Source: CAISIP01 sp031383745
GTDB lineage: Bacteria > Pseudomonadota > Gammaproteobacteria > Burkholderiales > Burkholderiaceae_C
Reading direction: 5' to 3'
DNA length: 9,622 nt
Assembly: GCA_031383745.1 (NCBI GenBank)
Contig: JANMZX010000096.1
Span: forward strand, 1-9,622
This document shows, in pieces, positions 1 to 5,596 of the stretch. Within the stretch, counting starts at the first letter, position 1. Each line of letters opens with the position of its first letter. The notes under the pieces were generated by a model. It had not been told where the DNA came from. It searched no databases and worked only from the letters and a program-made list of their open reading frames with translations. The translations under genes and the position numbers were made by a program.

Positions 1-1
1 C

Positions 2-244
2 CATGGCGCGGGTTTCCCGGAAAACATTCTCAAGCGCGCGTTCGAACCCTATGTCACCACCAAGGCCAAGGGGACCGGTTTGGGGCTGGCCGTGGTGAAG
101 AAGATCGCCGATGAACATGCCTCCCGCGTGGACATCAGCAACCGCACGGAAGACGGCCGGGTGGTGGGTGCCCAAGTATCGTTATCATTCGCCACAGGCA
201 GCCCGCCGCCCCGTGGCGCGCCAGCCGGCGCCGCAGCTTCGTAA
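2..244 (+). CDS. Sensor histidine kinase, C-terminal end (NtrY-like), 5' partial
   Basis: The frame starting at base 2 is open from the window edge to a TAA at 242-244 and gives the last 80 residues of a membrane sensor kinase. The ATP-binding (HATPase_c) end is visible: a FEPYVTTKAKGTGLGLAVVKK segment holds the F box and the G2 box (GTGLGL), followed by the closing strand of the domain and a short Ala/Pro-rich tail. The kinase would autophosphorylate on an upstream histidine and pass the phosphate to the receiver encoded 26 bp downstream. FEPYxTTKxKGTGLGLAxVKKI is typical of NtrY-type kinases, and the NtrX-type partner supports that. The sensor part lies outside the window, so the signal is unknown. 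Confidence 0.85.
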   Translation, partial: HGAGFPENILKRAFEPYVTTKAKGTGLGLAVVKKIADEHASRVDISNRTEDGRVVGAQVSLSFATGSPPPRGAPAGAAAS

Positions 245-270
245 CAGGCAAGGGACACAGCGTAGAAATC

Positions 271-951
271 ATGGCAAACATACTGGTGGTCGACGACGAG
301 CTCGGCATACGCGACCTGTTGCAGGAGATCCTCAACGACGAAGGCCACACGGTCGAGGTTGCCGAGAACGCTGCCCAGGCGCGTGCCGCGCGGCTGCGGG
401 ACCGGCCCTACCTGGTGCTGCTGGACATCTGGATGCCCGACACCGACGGTGTGACATTGCTCAAGGAGTGGTCCACCACCGGCGCACTGACCATGCCGGT
501 CATCATGATGAGTGGCCACGCCACCATCGACACCGCAGTGGAGGCCACCAAGATCGGTGCGCTGGCGTTTCTGGAAAAACCCATCACGCTGCAAAAGCTG
601 CTCAAGGCGGTGGAGCAGGGCCTGACCCGCACCGCCGTGCGCAAGCCGGCCCAAACCATGGCCATGCAGCCGGTGGCGGCGCCGACAGAAGTGGCGGCCC
701 AGGCAGACGTGGCGGATAACGCCCTGCACCAGGACAGCGGCCCGGTGTCGCGCCAGAGTTTTGGCCTGGACAAGCCGCTGCGAGAAGCGCGTGACGCGTT
801 TGAAAAAGCCCACTTCTAATACCACTTGGTGAAGGAAAACGGCTCCATGACTCGCGTGGCCGAAAAGACCGGTCTGGAGCGCACCCACCTGTACCGCAAG
901 CTCAAGCAACTGGGCGTCGACCTGACCCGCGGCAAACGCAGCGCAGCCTGA
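271..951 (+). pseudogene. NtrX-like response regulator (receiver + Fis-type HTH) interrupted by an in-frame TAA
   Basis: The ATG at 271 opens 182 codons ending at TAA 817-819. The same frame then stays open from 820 to TGA 949-951 and encodes a Fis-type helix-turn-helix (GSMTRVAEKTGLERTHLYRK) as in the C-terminus of NtrX. Receiver residues are present: D8/D9, phospho-acceptor D52 in LLDIWMPD, S81 and K103. A 60-residue Ala/Pro-rich linker follows, then LREARDAFEKAHF and the stop where relatives have a Glu (GAA to TAA would be one change). There is no AAA+ sigma-54 domain; I recall short receiver-plus-HTH forms beside NtrY in Burkholderiales. Y47 also sits where relatives usually have Asp. If the stop is real, the product could be phosphorylated but could not bind DNA. 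An internal ATG at 847 might restart the HTH. A sequencing error is the alternative. The SD is weak; the kinase gene ends 26 bp upstream. Confidence 0.8.
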
Positions 952-992
952 GTTTTGGGGGTGGGCCGCGCCCCGATCAAGGCCATTGCCGC

Positions 993-1001
993 TGGTATAC
1001 T
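993..1001 (+). promoter_or_regulatory. Extended -10 promoter of tRNA-Phe
   Basis: TGG-TATACT is an extended -10 motif ending 10 bases before the first base of the tRNA. No convincing -35 hexamer is seen at 16-18 bp, which fits reliance on the extended -10. Confidence 0.5.
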
Positions 1002-1011
1002 CTGCCGCTCT

Positions 1012-1087
1012 GGCCCGGTAGCTCAGTCGGTAGAGCTGAGGACTGAAAATCCTTGTGTCGGTGGTTCGATTCCGCCCCAGGCCACCA
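1012..1087 (+). tRNA. tRNA-Phe (anticodon GAA)
   Basis: The 76-nt cloverleaf can be folded by hand. The acceptor stem is GGCCCGG with CCAGGCC, the D stem GCTC/GAGC, and the anticodon stem GAGGA/TCCTT with loop CTGAAAA (anticodon GAA at 1045-1047). The T arm is GGTGG-TTCGATT-CCGCC, and the 3' ACCA is encoded. Two positions are odd for a bacterial tRNA-Phe: base 68 (position 1079) is A, giving a C5-A68 mismatch where the stem should pair C-G, and base 26 (position 1037) is T where a purine is usual. It may be a slightly damaged or second copy, or may contain sequencing errors. It lies 60 bp after the response-regulator frame ends. Confidence 0.95.
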
Positions 1088-1093
1088 GAATTC

Positions 1094-1119
1094 AAAGCCA
1101 ACTGTTCTCGGTTGGCTTT
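1094..1119 (+). terminator. Hairpin terminator after tRNA-Phe
   Basis: AAAGCCAAC (1094-1102) and GTTGGCTTT (1111-1119) form a perfect 9-bp stem with an 8-nt loop, starting 7 bases after the tRNA CCA. The following T-run is poor (TTTGTCGTTT), so termination may be moderate. Confidence 0.65.
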
Positions 1120-1515
1120 GTCGTTTGTGGACTTTCCCCGCGCCACGCGGGGTTCCGGGCCGTTCTGCGTGTGCCACGGCGTCCGTGGCCAGCCGGAAAT
1201 TTCCTCGTTTTCGCCCCGTTTCGATTCCGTTCTGCTCTATGTTCTCAAAAAATAACGGAGAACAGCGTCGATTTGGCACACGCAGAATGCGTTTGAATTC
1301 AACGGGTTATACGTGTGTCGAAAATGGCGGTTTGACGGGGGGACTGGTGCAGCACATTGGAACTGAAAAACAAGACGCGCAGGCTATTGCGGGGCCCCGG
1401 GGATCACGCCTTCGAGCATCGTTTCACTGGACTTCGCCGGTGGCCGACCCGGAAAAGTCGGCAATCGGTGTGAGGCAGTGCCCGCCGTGATTACCACGCA
1501 AGAAGCCAAGGTCGG
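1120..1515. other. Gene-free stretch with hairpins between tRNA-Phe and the peroxidase gene
   Basis: No open frame here has a recognisable protein or a good start. The stretch holds a CCCCGCG-CCA-CGCGGGG hairpin (1136-1152) with no T-run and a 14-bp inverted repeat (1163-1176 with 1274-1287). A GTTCTC/GAGAAC pair lies inside that repeat (1241-1246 and 1258-1263). A GCCGAC/GTCGGC hairpin (1443-1448 and 1457-1462) could weakly end transcription of the minus-strand peroxidase gene. No phage integrase gene and no second copy of the tRNA 3' end were found. Confidence 0.5.
1163..1287. repeat. 125-bp segment bounded by 14-bp perfect inverted repeats
   Basis: TTCTGCGTGTGCCA at 1163-1176 is the exact reverse complement of TGGCACACGCAGAA at 1274-1287. 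The ends resemble terminal inverted repeats of a small non-coding element, but no target-site duplication is visible just outside, so a mobile origin is unproven. Confidence 0.45.
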
Positions 1516-2694
1516 TCATTCACTTCGCCAGCCGTCGTTTAGCGTTCGCAAAAAGACAATGATGTCGTCGATTTCAGCGTCGCTCAACGCCGGGGCGTCG
1601 CCCGGATTGCGGTTGTATGGCGCCTCGGTCGTGTTGACATTTGAATGCCACTGTGGAGGTAGATCGTCGAACTTGTTGATCGTGCCGTCCGGGTTTCGGG
1701 AATACCATTTCTCCGGGGCAGTGTCTCTTTGCACGTAGAACGTCAGTGCGTCCTTCAGGGACTTGAATTTTCCGTTGTGGAAGAATACTTGTCGCTGGGT
1801 CACGTTTCGTAAAGTGGGTACCTTGAAGGCGCCGCACAAGTCTTCGCGGCTTTGCAGATCGGCACGCCCGCATAGCCCGAGATCGAAATAGGCGGGGTCA
1901 TTGTTGGCGTTGATTTCCGCGTTCCTGGGAACGCCCAGATTGTCGTAAGTGAAATCAGTGAACAGTGGGTGGCTGCCGTTCGAACCTTTGGCAGACGGAT
2001 GGCAGGAAGCGCAGTTTCCTTTCATTGGGTCATTGAAGAGAGTCAACCCGCGTGTTTCCGAGGCGTCGAGTGTCGCCTTGCCACGTAAAACCGCGTCGTA
2101 CTTGCTGGTGTAGGCGTTGAAGATGGTGTCCTCCAGTTGGTAGCGCTGCAGAGCCTGGCCGAGTTTGCTGAAGGCAAGATTCACATCATTGAAGACATCG
2201 GGTCCATACAGCGCCATGAAGTCGGCAGCCCAAGCCGAGCGTGAGATTTTCGCGACGACCGAGGCCTTGTCAGGATTGGCCATTTCTCGCGCACCCAGCA
2301 AGGGGATGCCCGCCTGAATTGCCAATGTGTCCGCTCGGCCGTCCCAAAAGAACCCGCCTGTAGGGGTTCCGTCCGAGTCGAAATGAAATGCGGTGTTGGT
2401 TGCGAGGTAGCGAAGCGACTGCGAGGCACGCAATCCCTGTGCAGTCGAATCGGCGCCGCCGAGTTGCACTGATAAGGCGTTGGGAGCGGAGTGCGCGGCC
2501 CCAGAGGCGTGGCAACTCGCGCAGGACTGAAGCCCTGACGCAGAAAGGGTGGGGTCGTTGAAGGCACGTTCCCCCAAGGCGGCTTCGGGGCTCAGGCGTG
2601 GCTCGCCCGAGCCTCCGCAACCCGCGACGAGCGTCATGCATCCCAATGCAGTAAAGGCGGATTTCAAGAATCGGCGCAGCCAAGGTCTTTTCAT
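1516..2694 (-). CDS. Di-heme cytochrome c peroxidase/MauG-family lipoprotein
   Basis: A 392-residue protein of the bacterial di-heme cytochrome c peroxidase/MauG family. I chose the ATG at 2692-2694 because it opens a lipoprotein signal peptide (MKRPWLRR, hydrophobic stretch, lipobox LVAG-C26); the frame runs to 2871 but its first 59 residues look non-coding. Two c-type heme sites, CASCH, lie at 58-62 and 228-232. Other family marks are FFWDGRADTLAIQAGIPLL (115-133), KVPTLRNVTQ (291-300) and FFHNGKFKSLKDAL (304-317). The mature protein should be anchored in the periplasm and either reduce H2O2 with electrons from small c-cytochromes or oxidise another substrate. It is divergent from a cupredoxin-FTR1 operon with Fur-like sites between them, so a role in iron oxidation, or in coping with peroxide during iron uptake, is a reasonable inference. 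No clear Shine-Dalgarno is seen. Confidence 0.9.
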   Translation of the reverse strand: MKRPWLRRFLKSAFTALGCMTLVAGCGGSGEPRLSPEAALGERAFNDPTLSASGLQSCASCHASGAAHSAPNALSVQLGGADSTAQGLRASQSLRYLATNTAFHFDSDGTPTGGFFWDGRADTLAIQAGIPLLGAREMANPDKASVVAKISRSAWAADFMALYGPDVFNDVNLAFSKLGQALQRYQLEDTIFNAYTSKYDAVLRGKATLDASETRGLTLFNDPMKGNCASCHPSAKGSNGSHPLFTDFTYDNLGVPRNAEINANNDPAYFDLGLCGRADLQSREDLCGAFKVPTLRNVTQRQVFFHNGKFKSLKDALTFYVQRDTAPEKWYSRNPDGTINKFDDLPPQWHSNVNTTEAPYNRNPGDAPALSDAEIDDIIVFLRTLNDGWRSE

Positions 2695-2860
2695 GGTTCG
2701 GTTTGCACAACGTCGTTCAGCAGATCCGTCGTGCCGTGGTTCGTGGTTGAAAAATGCGGGCAGCGACTCGGTCAGATGGACACCTTCGGAGTCACGCCCG
2801 CAGCACTCGAAAATTGCAGTCGGACGCCGGTTGCTGGCAATTTCAATTCGAGCGTATGAT

Positions 2861-2879
2861 AATACGAACAATTCGCATT
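2861..2879. promoter_or_regulatory. Fur-like operator 1
   Basis: AATACGAACAATTCGCATT is an imperfect palindrome (AATnCGAA-3-TTCGnATT; 7 of 8 arm bases pair). Read on the minus strand it is AATGCGAATTGTTCGTATT, the style of Fur boxes I know from Betaproteobacteria and Pseudomonas. It matches operator 2 at 16 of 19 positions. It overlaps the minus-strand -10 TATCAT and lies right after a plus-strand TATGAT, so it could control either direction. Confidence 0.65.
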
Positions 2880-2921
2880 AACGTTGAGGTGTCTTCACCG
2901 CTCAATTTTGCTAAGGCGGGA

Positions 2922-3059
2922 ATGGACATGGAGCACCTGATTGCCGGCAACGATCTGGAGTGTTTCCTGAAGCCACTTTTGTTTGTACATGTCACAGGTT
3001 GCTTGCTGGCTGACAGAGGCGGTCAGGTGTCACGAAGCCAGGGCGGTTTGTCCACATGA
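2922..3059 (+). CDS. Possible 45-residue small protein, unrecognised
   Basis: The ATG at 2922 opens 45 codons and is preceded by AAGGCGGGA, a fair Shine-Dalgarno. It begins MDMEHLIAGNDLECFLKPLL. There is no signal peptide, no clear membrane segment and no family I recognise. It lies between the two Fur-like sites, downstream of the possible TTGCTG/TATGAT promoter, so if real it would probably be iron-controlled. Chance is a serious alternative for an ORF this short. Confidence 0.22.
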   Translation: MDMEHLIAGNDLECFLKPLLFVHVTGCLLADRGGQVSRSQGGLST

Positions 3060-3106
3060 AAGCAAAGAAACAACCAATTTCCCACAGACCGCCACTATCC
3101 TTATGA

Positions 3107-3135
3107 TTGCAAATACAAACGATTTGCATTAAGAT
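3107..3135 (+). promoter_or_regulatory. Promoter of the cupredoxin-FTR1 operon
   Basis: TTGCAA (3107-3112), a 17-bp spacer and TAAGAT (3130-3135) make a good sigma-70 promoter about 34 bp ahead of the cupredoxin start codon. Fur-like operator 2 fills the spacer exactly, so a bound repressor would block polymerase. Confidence 0.65.
3112..3130. promoter_or_regulatory. Fur-like operator 2
   Basis: AATACAAACGATTTGCATT is an imperfect palindrome that matches operator 1 at 16 of 19 positions, and both are followed by AA. Its placement between -35 and -10 is the classic geometry for iron-dependent Fur repression. Confidence 0.7.
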
Positions 3136-3168
3136 TCATGGTAAATCAACTCAGCCCATGGATTTGCA

Positions 3169-3507
3169 ATGGTTTCCATTCGTCGAATAACCACTTTGGC
3201 AGTCGCTGCCAGCATTCTTTTCTGCAATTGGGCGCAATCGGCAGAGGTTGAATTTGGCCTGGTGATCAAAAACCATCGGTTCGAGCCGACCGAAATCAAG
3301 ATTCCTGCTGGCCAGCGCGTCAAGTTGATTGTTCATAACCAGGACAGCACGCCTGAGGAATTTGAAAGCCATAGCCTGAATCGGGAAAAGGTTATTCCGG
3401 GTGGCACCAAAGCGACGATCTTCATCGGACCGCTCAAGCCCGGCCGCTATCCGTTCGTAGGCGAATACAACGAAGCCACGGCCAAAGGCGCCGTCGTGGC
3501 TGAGTAG
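3169..3507 (+). CDS. Periplasmic cupredoxin-domain protein (Cupredoxin_1 type, FTR1 partner)
   Basis: A 112-residue exported protein. The signal peptide MVSIRRITTLAVAASILFCNWAQSA is probably cut near residue 25, leaving a single small beta-sandwich domain. HRFEPTEIKIPAGQRVKLIV, STPEEFESHSLNREKVIPGG and GPLKPGRYPFVGEY match the cupredoxin proteins that sit beside FTR1 permeases (Cupredoxin_1, related in role to FtrB). The ATG at 3169 is the only start in frame before an upstream stop at 3142-3144; it lacks a good Shine-Dalgarno. There is no Cys in the mature part, so no classical type 1 copper site. Asn101 stands where I recall relatives having His (GEFHxxTAxG). The protein probably binds metal (Fe2+ or Cu) through Glu/His and hands iron to the permease encoded 13 bp downstream. 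Confidence 0.85.
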   Translation: MVSIRRITTLAVAASILFCNWAQSAEVEFGLVIKNHRFEPTEIKIPAGQRVKLIVHNQDSTPEEFESHSLNREKVIPGGTKATIFIGPLKPGRYPFVGEYNEATAKGAVVAE

Positions 3508-3520
3508 TACGAGAAGAGCC

Positions 3521-4342
3521 ATGTACGCCGCCGCGCTCATTGTGTTTCGCGAGTCTCTTGAGGCCGCCCTGTTTGTAGGCATCGTCGCTGCTGCGACGCG
3601 AGAGTTGGCCAGCCGAACCCGATGGTTGAGCGCTGGTGTCGCCATTGGCGCTCTCGGAGCCATCCTGTTGGCGCTGATAGCCAAGCGCGCCAGCGGATGG
3701 TTTGACGGATTGGGCCAAGACGTCATCAACATCAGCGTGCTTTCGGTCGCGCTGGCAATGCTGCTGTGGCACTGTATTTGGGTCACGACCCACTCGAAGG
3801 AAATGGCGGGCGATGCTCGCAAGCTGGGAGCTTCGATCCAGCAAGGACAGCGCAGGCCTTACGCCCTGCTCACTGCCGTTGCGCTGGCGGTGCTGCGTGA
3901 AGGTGCCGAAACGGTATTGTTTGTCAGTGGCGCGCTGAGCGGCAGTGCGGAGACGAGCAGCACTGCTGAGGTGATATTTTCAGGTACTGTTGGCTTGACT
4001 CTGGGAGCCGCTTCAGGGTGGCTGATATACAGTGGTTTGTCCCGGATTCCTGCTAGACATCTGTTTTCAGTAACCAATGCGTTTATCGCCATTCTTGCCG
4101 GATCGATAGCAAGCCAACTAGTCAAAGCGTTGACGCAGGCCGGTTTCATCGAGCGATGGACGGACCCCCTTTGGGACTCATCGCAATTGCTGATGCCCGA
4201 CTCCGCCCTGGGCACCTTCCTGCGCGCGTTGGTCGGCTACGATGCCCGGCCGTCAGGCATTCAACTGGCTTCCTACCTGGCAGTGCTTGCCCTGATTTAC
4301 GCCGGCACTCGATCGATCCGCAGCCGCCAGTCGTCGAACTAG
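3521..4342 (+). CDS. FTR1-family iron permease
   Basis: A 273-residue polytopic inner-membrane protein of the FTR1/EfeU/FtrC family, which carries iron into the cytoplasm. The diagnostic REXXE motifs are both present: R10-E-S-L-E14 in the first membrane helix and R126-E-G-A-E130 in a later one. About seven hydrophobic helices are visible (roughly 3-25, 37-55, 70-90, 114-137, 152-172, 182-203, 247-264). Length is normal for bacterial FTR1 permeases. The start ATG at 3521 has GAGAAGAG just upstream and lies 13 bp after the cupredoxin stop, so the two are co-transcribed from the Fur-boxed promoter. FTR1 systems normally need a partner that oxidises Fe2+ to Fe3+. No EfeB or FtrD gene is in the window, so the cupredoxin and the di-heme peroxidase are the obvious candidates. 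Confidence 0.93.
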   Translation: MYAAALIVFRESLEAALFVGIVAAATRELASRTRWLSAGVAIGALGAILLALIAKRASGWFDGLGQDVINISVLSVALAMLLWHCIWVTTHSKEMAGDARKLGASIQQGQRRPYALLTAVALAVLREGAETVLFVSGALSGSAETSSTAEVIFSGTVGLTLGAASGWLIYSGLSRIPARHLFSVTNAFIAILAGSIASQLVKALTQAGFIERWTDPLWDSSQLLMPDSALGTFLRALVGYDARPSGIQLASYLAVLALIYAGTRSIRSRQSSN

Positions 4343-4387
4343 CGAAGCGTCGATCCTCCCCCTCGTTTTCTCACTCGGAGCCTTTTC

Positions 4388-5140
4388 ATGCAAACCACCT
4401 TCAAGGCGGGGGCGCTTGTTGCTCTCGTCACGTCTATTTGCGGCCTTACATCCTCGGCTTTTGCCGGACCCTCGGACTACGTCATCACCCCAATCGTCGA
4501 AGAGGGCGAAAAGGAAATTGACTTCAAGGCCGGTACCGCAAAGATGCGGGACGGAACCCGCGAGAGCAAGTATTCCGTCGGACTGGGCTGGGGCGTGAAC
4601 AGTTGGTGGTTCACCGAGGTGTATGCCATCTGGCACAAGCAGCCAGGCGCCAAGCGCTCGTTTGATGCCTGGGAATGGGAGAACAAGTTTCAACTGACTG
4701 AGACCGGTAAGTACCCGGTGGACGTCGGTTTCCTGATCGAGTTAGAGCGCCCCAAGGACCGCAGCGAAGGTTATGAGTACCGTTGGGGTCCCCTGCTGCA
4801 AATGGACCTCAGCAGCAATATTCAGGCAAACCTGAACATTCTGGTTGAGAAGCATATTCGGGCGAGCACGGCGGCAAAGGCGGAACTTGGTTACCAATGG
4901 CAGGTGAAATACCGTTTTCGTCCAGAATTCGAATATGGCTTACAGGGCTTTGGCGATTTCGGCCCGTGGGACCATTGGGAACCTCGGGCTCAGCAATCGC
5001 ACATCGCCGGCCCCGCGATATTCGGCAAAGTTCAGCTTGGGCAGCAACAGGCCATCAAGTACAACGCAGGTATTCTTTTCGGGATGAACAAAGGCGCGCC
5101 ACGCAACACACTGCGATTGCAAGCCGAATACGAATTCTGA
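4388..5140 (+). CDS. Outer-membrane beta-barrel protein of the FTR1 operon, function unknown
   Basis: A 250-residue exported protein. It has a Sec signal peptide (residues 1-26, cleavage after AFA) followed by a body rich in alternating polar/aromatic strands (YSVGLGWGVNSWWFTEVYAI, FQLTETGKYPVDVGFLIELE, LQANLNILVE-like segments). It ends in LRLQAEYEF, with the terminal Phe and i-2 aromatic pattern that the Bam machinery recognises. I do not know a named family. Start ATG 4388 has CGGAG about 8 bases upstream. It follows the FTR1 gene by 45 bp on the same strand with no terminator seen between, so it is probably part of the iron operon; a pore for iron or another small solute is an inference. 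The gene ends only 18 bp from the converging recombinase module, and no terminator remains after it. Confidence 0.75.
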   Translation: MQTTFKAGALVALVTSICGLTSSAFAGPSDYVITPIVEEGEKEIDFKAGTAKMRDGTRESKYSVGLGWGVNSWWFTEVYAIWHKQPGAKRSFDAWEWENKFQLTETGKYPVDVGFLIELERPKDRSEGYEYRWGPLLQMDLSSNIQANLNILVEKHIRASTAAKAELGYQWQVKYRFRPEFEYGLQGFGDFGPWDHWEPRAQQSHIAGPAIFGKVQLGQQQAIKYNAGILFGMNKGAPRNTLRLQAEYEF

Positions 5141-5158
5141 TCGCGACAGGTTGTGTCA

Positions 5159-5596
5159 CTAAACGCCTGCGGCGAAGAAACCAAATAGCCCCCGCTGCTC
5201 ATCCCAATCCAGCGGCACATCCCGCTGCCGTCCACGCATCGCATGCAGATTCAAATGCCTTGGCTGCCGCCCGTCCAGGATTGCCCGGATGATGTCCGGT
5301 GCCAACCGCGTCATCCGTAGCACCTCGAAAACCCACCCCACCTCGAGTTTGAGACTTCGCGCCAGTTCACTGGCATTGGCCACCTCGCCCATGTCGATCA
5401 TGCGTTGCCAGTAGAACGCCTTGCCCAAGGTGCGGATCAGGGGCAAGTCAAACGATGCCGTGGCCTTCACGGCGCTGGCCCCCACCGGCGGCTCGATCAG
5501 CTTGCTGCGGTGCCGGCGCTTGATCACCAGTGGCACGAACGTAACTGAGCGCCCCATGGTTTCGAACTGACGGGGCTGTCCGGTTGCTGTGACCAT
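5159..5596 (-). CDS. Small HTH-like protein of the serine-recombinase module
   Basis: A 145-residue soluble protein. The ATG at 5594-5596 overlaps the recombinase stop as TGATG, indicating translational coupling; a GTG one codon earlier is possible. The N-terminal part is basic (VIKRRHRSKLI, 25-34). Residues 70-110 (EVANASELARSLKLEVGWVF, then RMTRLAPDIIRAILDG) look like the helix-turn-helix of KorB/ParB-type proteins. I recall similar proteins encoded after large serine recombinases with DUF2924 in prophage-like modules, but know no tested function. It may bind DNA near the recombination sites or regulate the module. It ends at a TAG 18 bp from the outer-membrane protein gene on the other strand. 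Confidence 0.75.
   Translation of the reverse strand: MVTATGQPRQFETMGRSVTFVPLVIKRRHRSKLIEPPVGASAVKATASFDLPLIRTLGKAFYWQRMIDMGEVANASELARSLKLEVGWVFEVLRMTRLAPDIIRAILDGRQPRHLNLHAMRGRQRDVPLDWDEQRGLFGFFAAGV

Larger units (their letters stand above)
2695..3168. promoter_or_regulatory. Divergent control region of the iron island
   Basis: This 474-bp region separates the minus-strand peroxidase gene from the plus-strand cupredoxin operon. It holds two Fur-like palindromes (2861-2879 and 3112-3130), a good plus-strand promoter at 3107-3135 and a possible plus-strand promoter TTGCTG-18-TATGAT (2831-2836 and 2855-2860). A minus-strand -10, TATCAT, is read on the complement of 2856-2861. One possible 45-codon ORF (2922-3059) also lies here. 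If the minus-strand -10 is used, the peroxidase mRNA would have a leader of roughly 150 nt. Confidence 0.55.

Noticed and set aside
49..1146. A 365-codon open frame on the minus strand
   Set aside because: It is antisense to the kinase, regulator and tRNA genes, is Arg/Gly/His-rich without motifs, and follows from GC-rich codon use.
1220..1229. TTCGATTCCG, repeating 1065-1074 in the tRNA T-arm, as a tRNA attachment-site copy
   Set aside because: Only 10 bp match and the flanks differ; a real att copy should extend to the 3' end of the tRNA.
955..1296. Plus-strand frame of 113 codons covering the tRNA
   Set aside because: It reads through the tRNA-Phe gene and has no Shine-Dalgarno or recognisable motif.
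2695..2871. 59-codon N-terminal extension of the di-heme peroxidase
   Set aside because: The extension would start inside a Fur-like site and put a lipoprotein signal peptide in the middle of the protein; the start at 2694 fits the lipobox.
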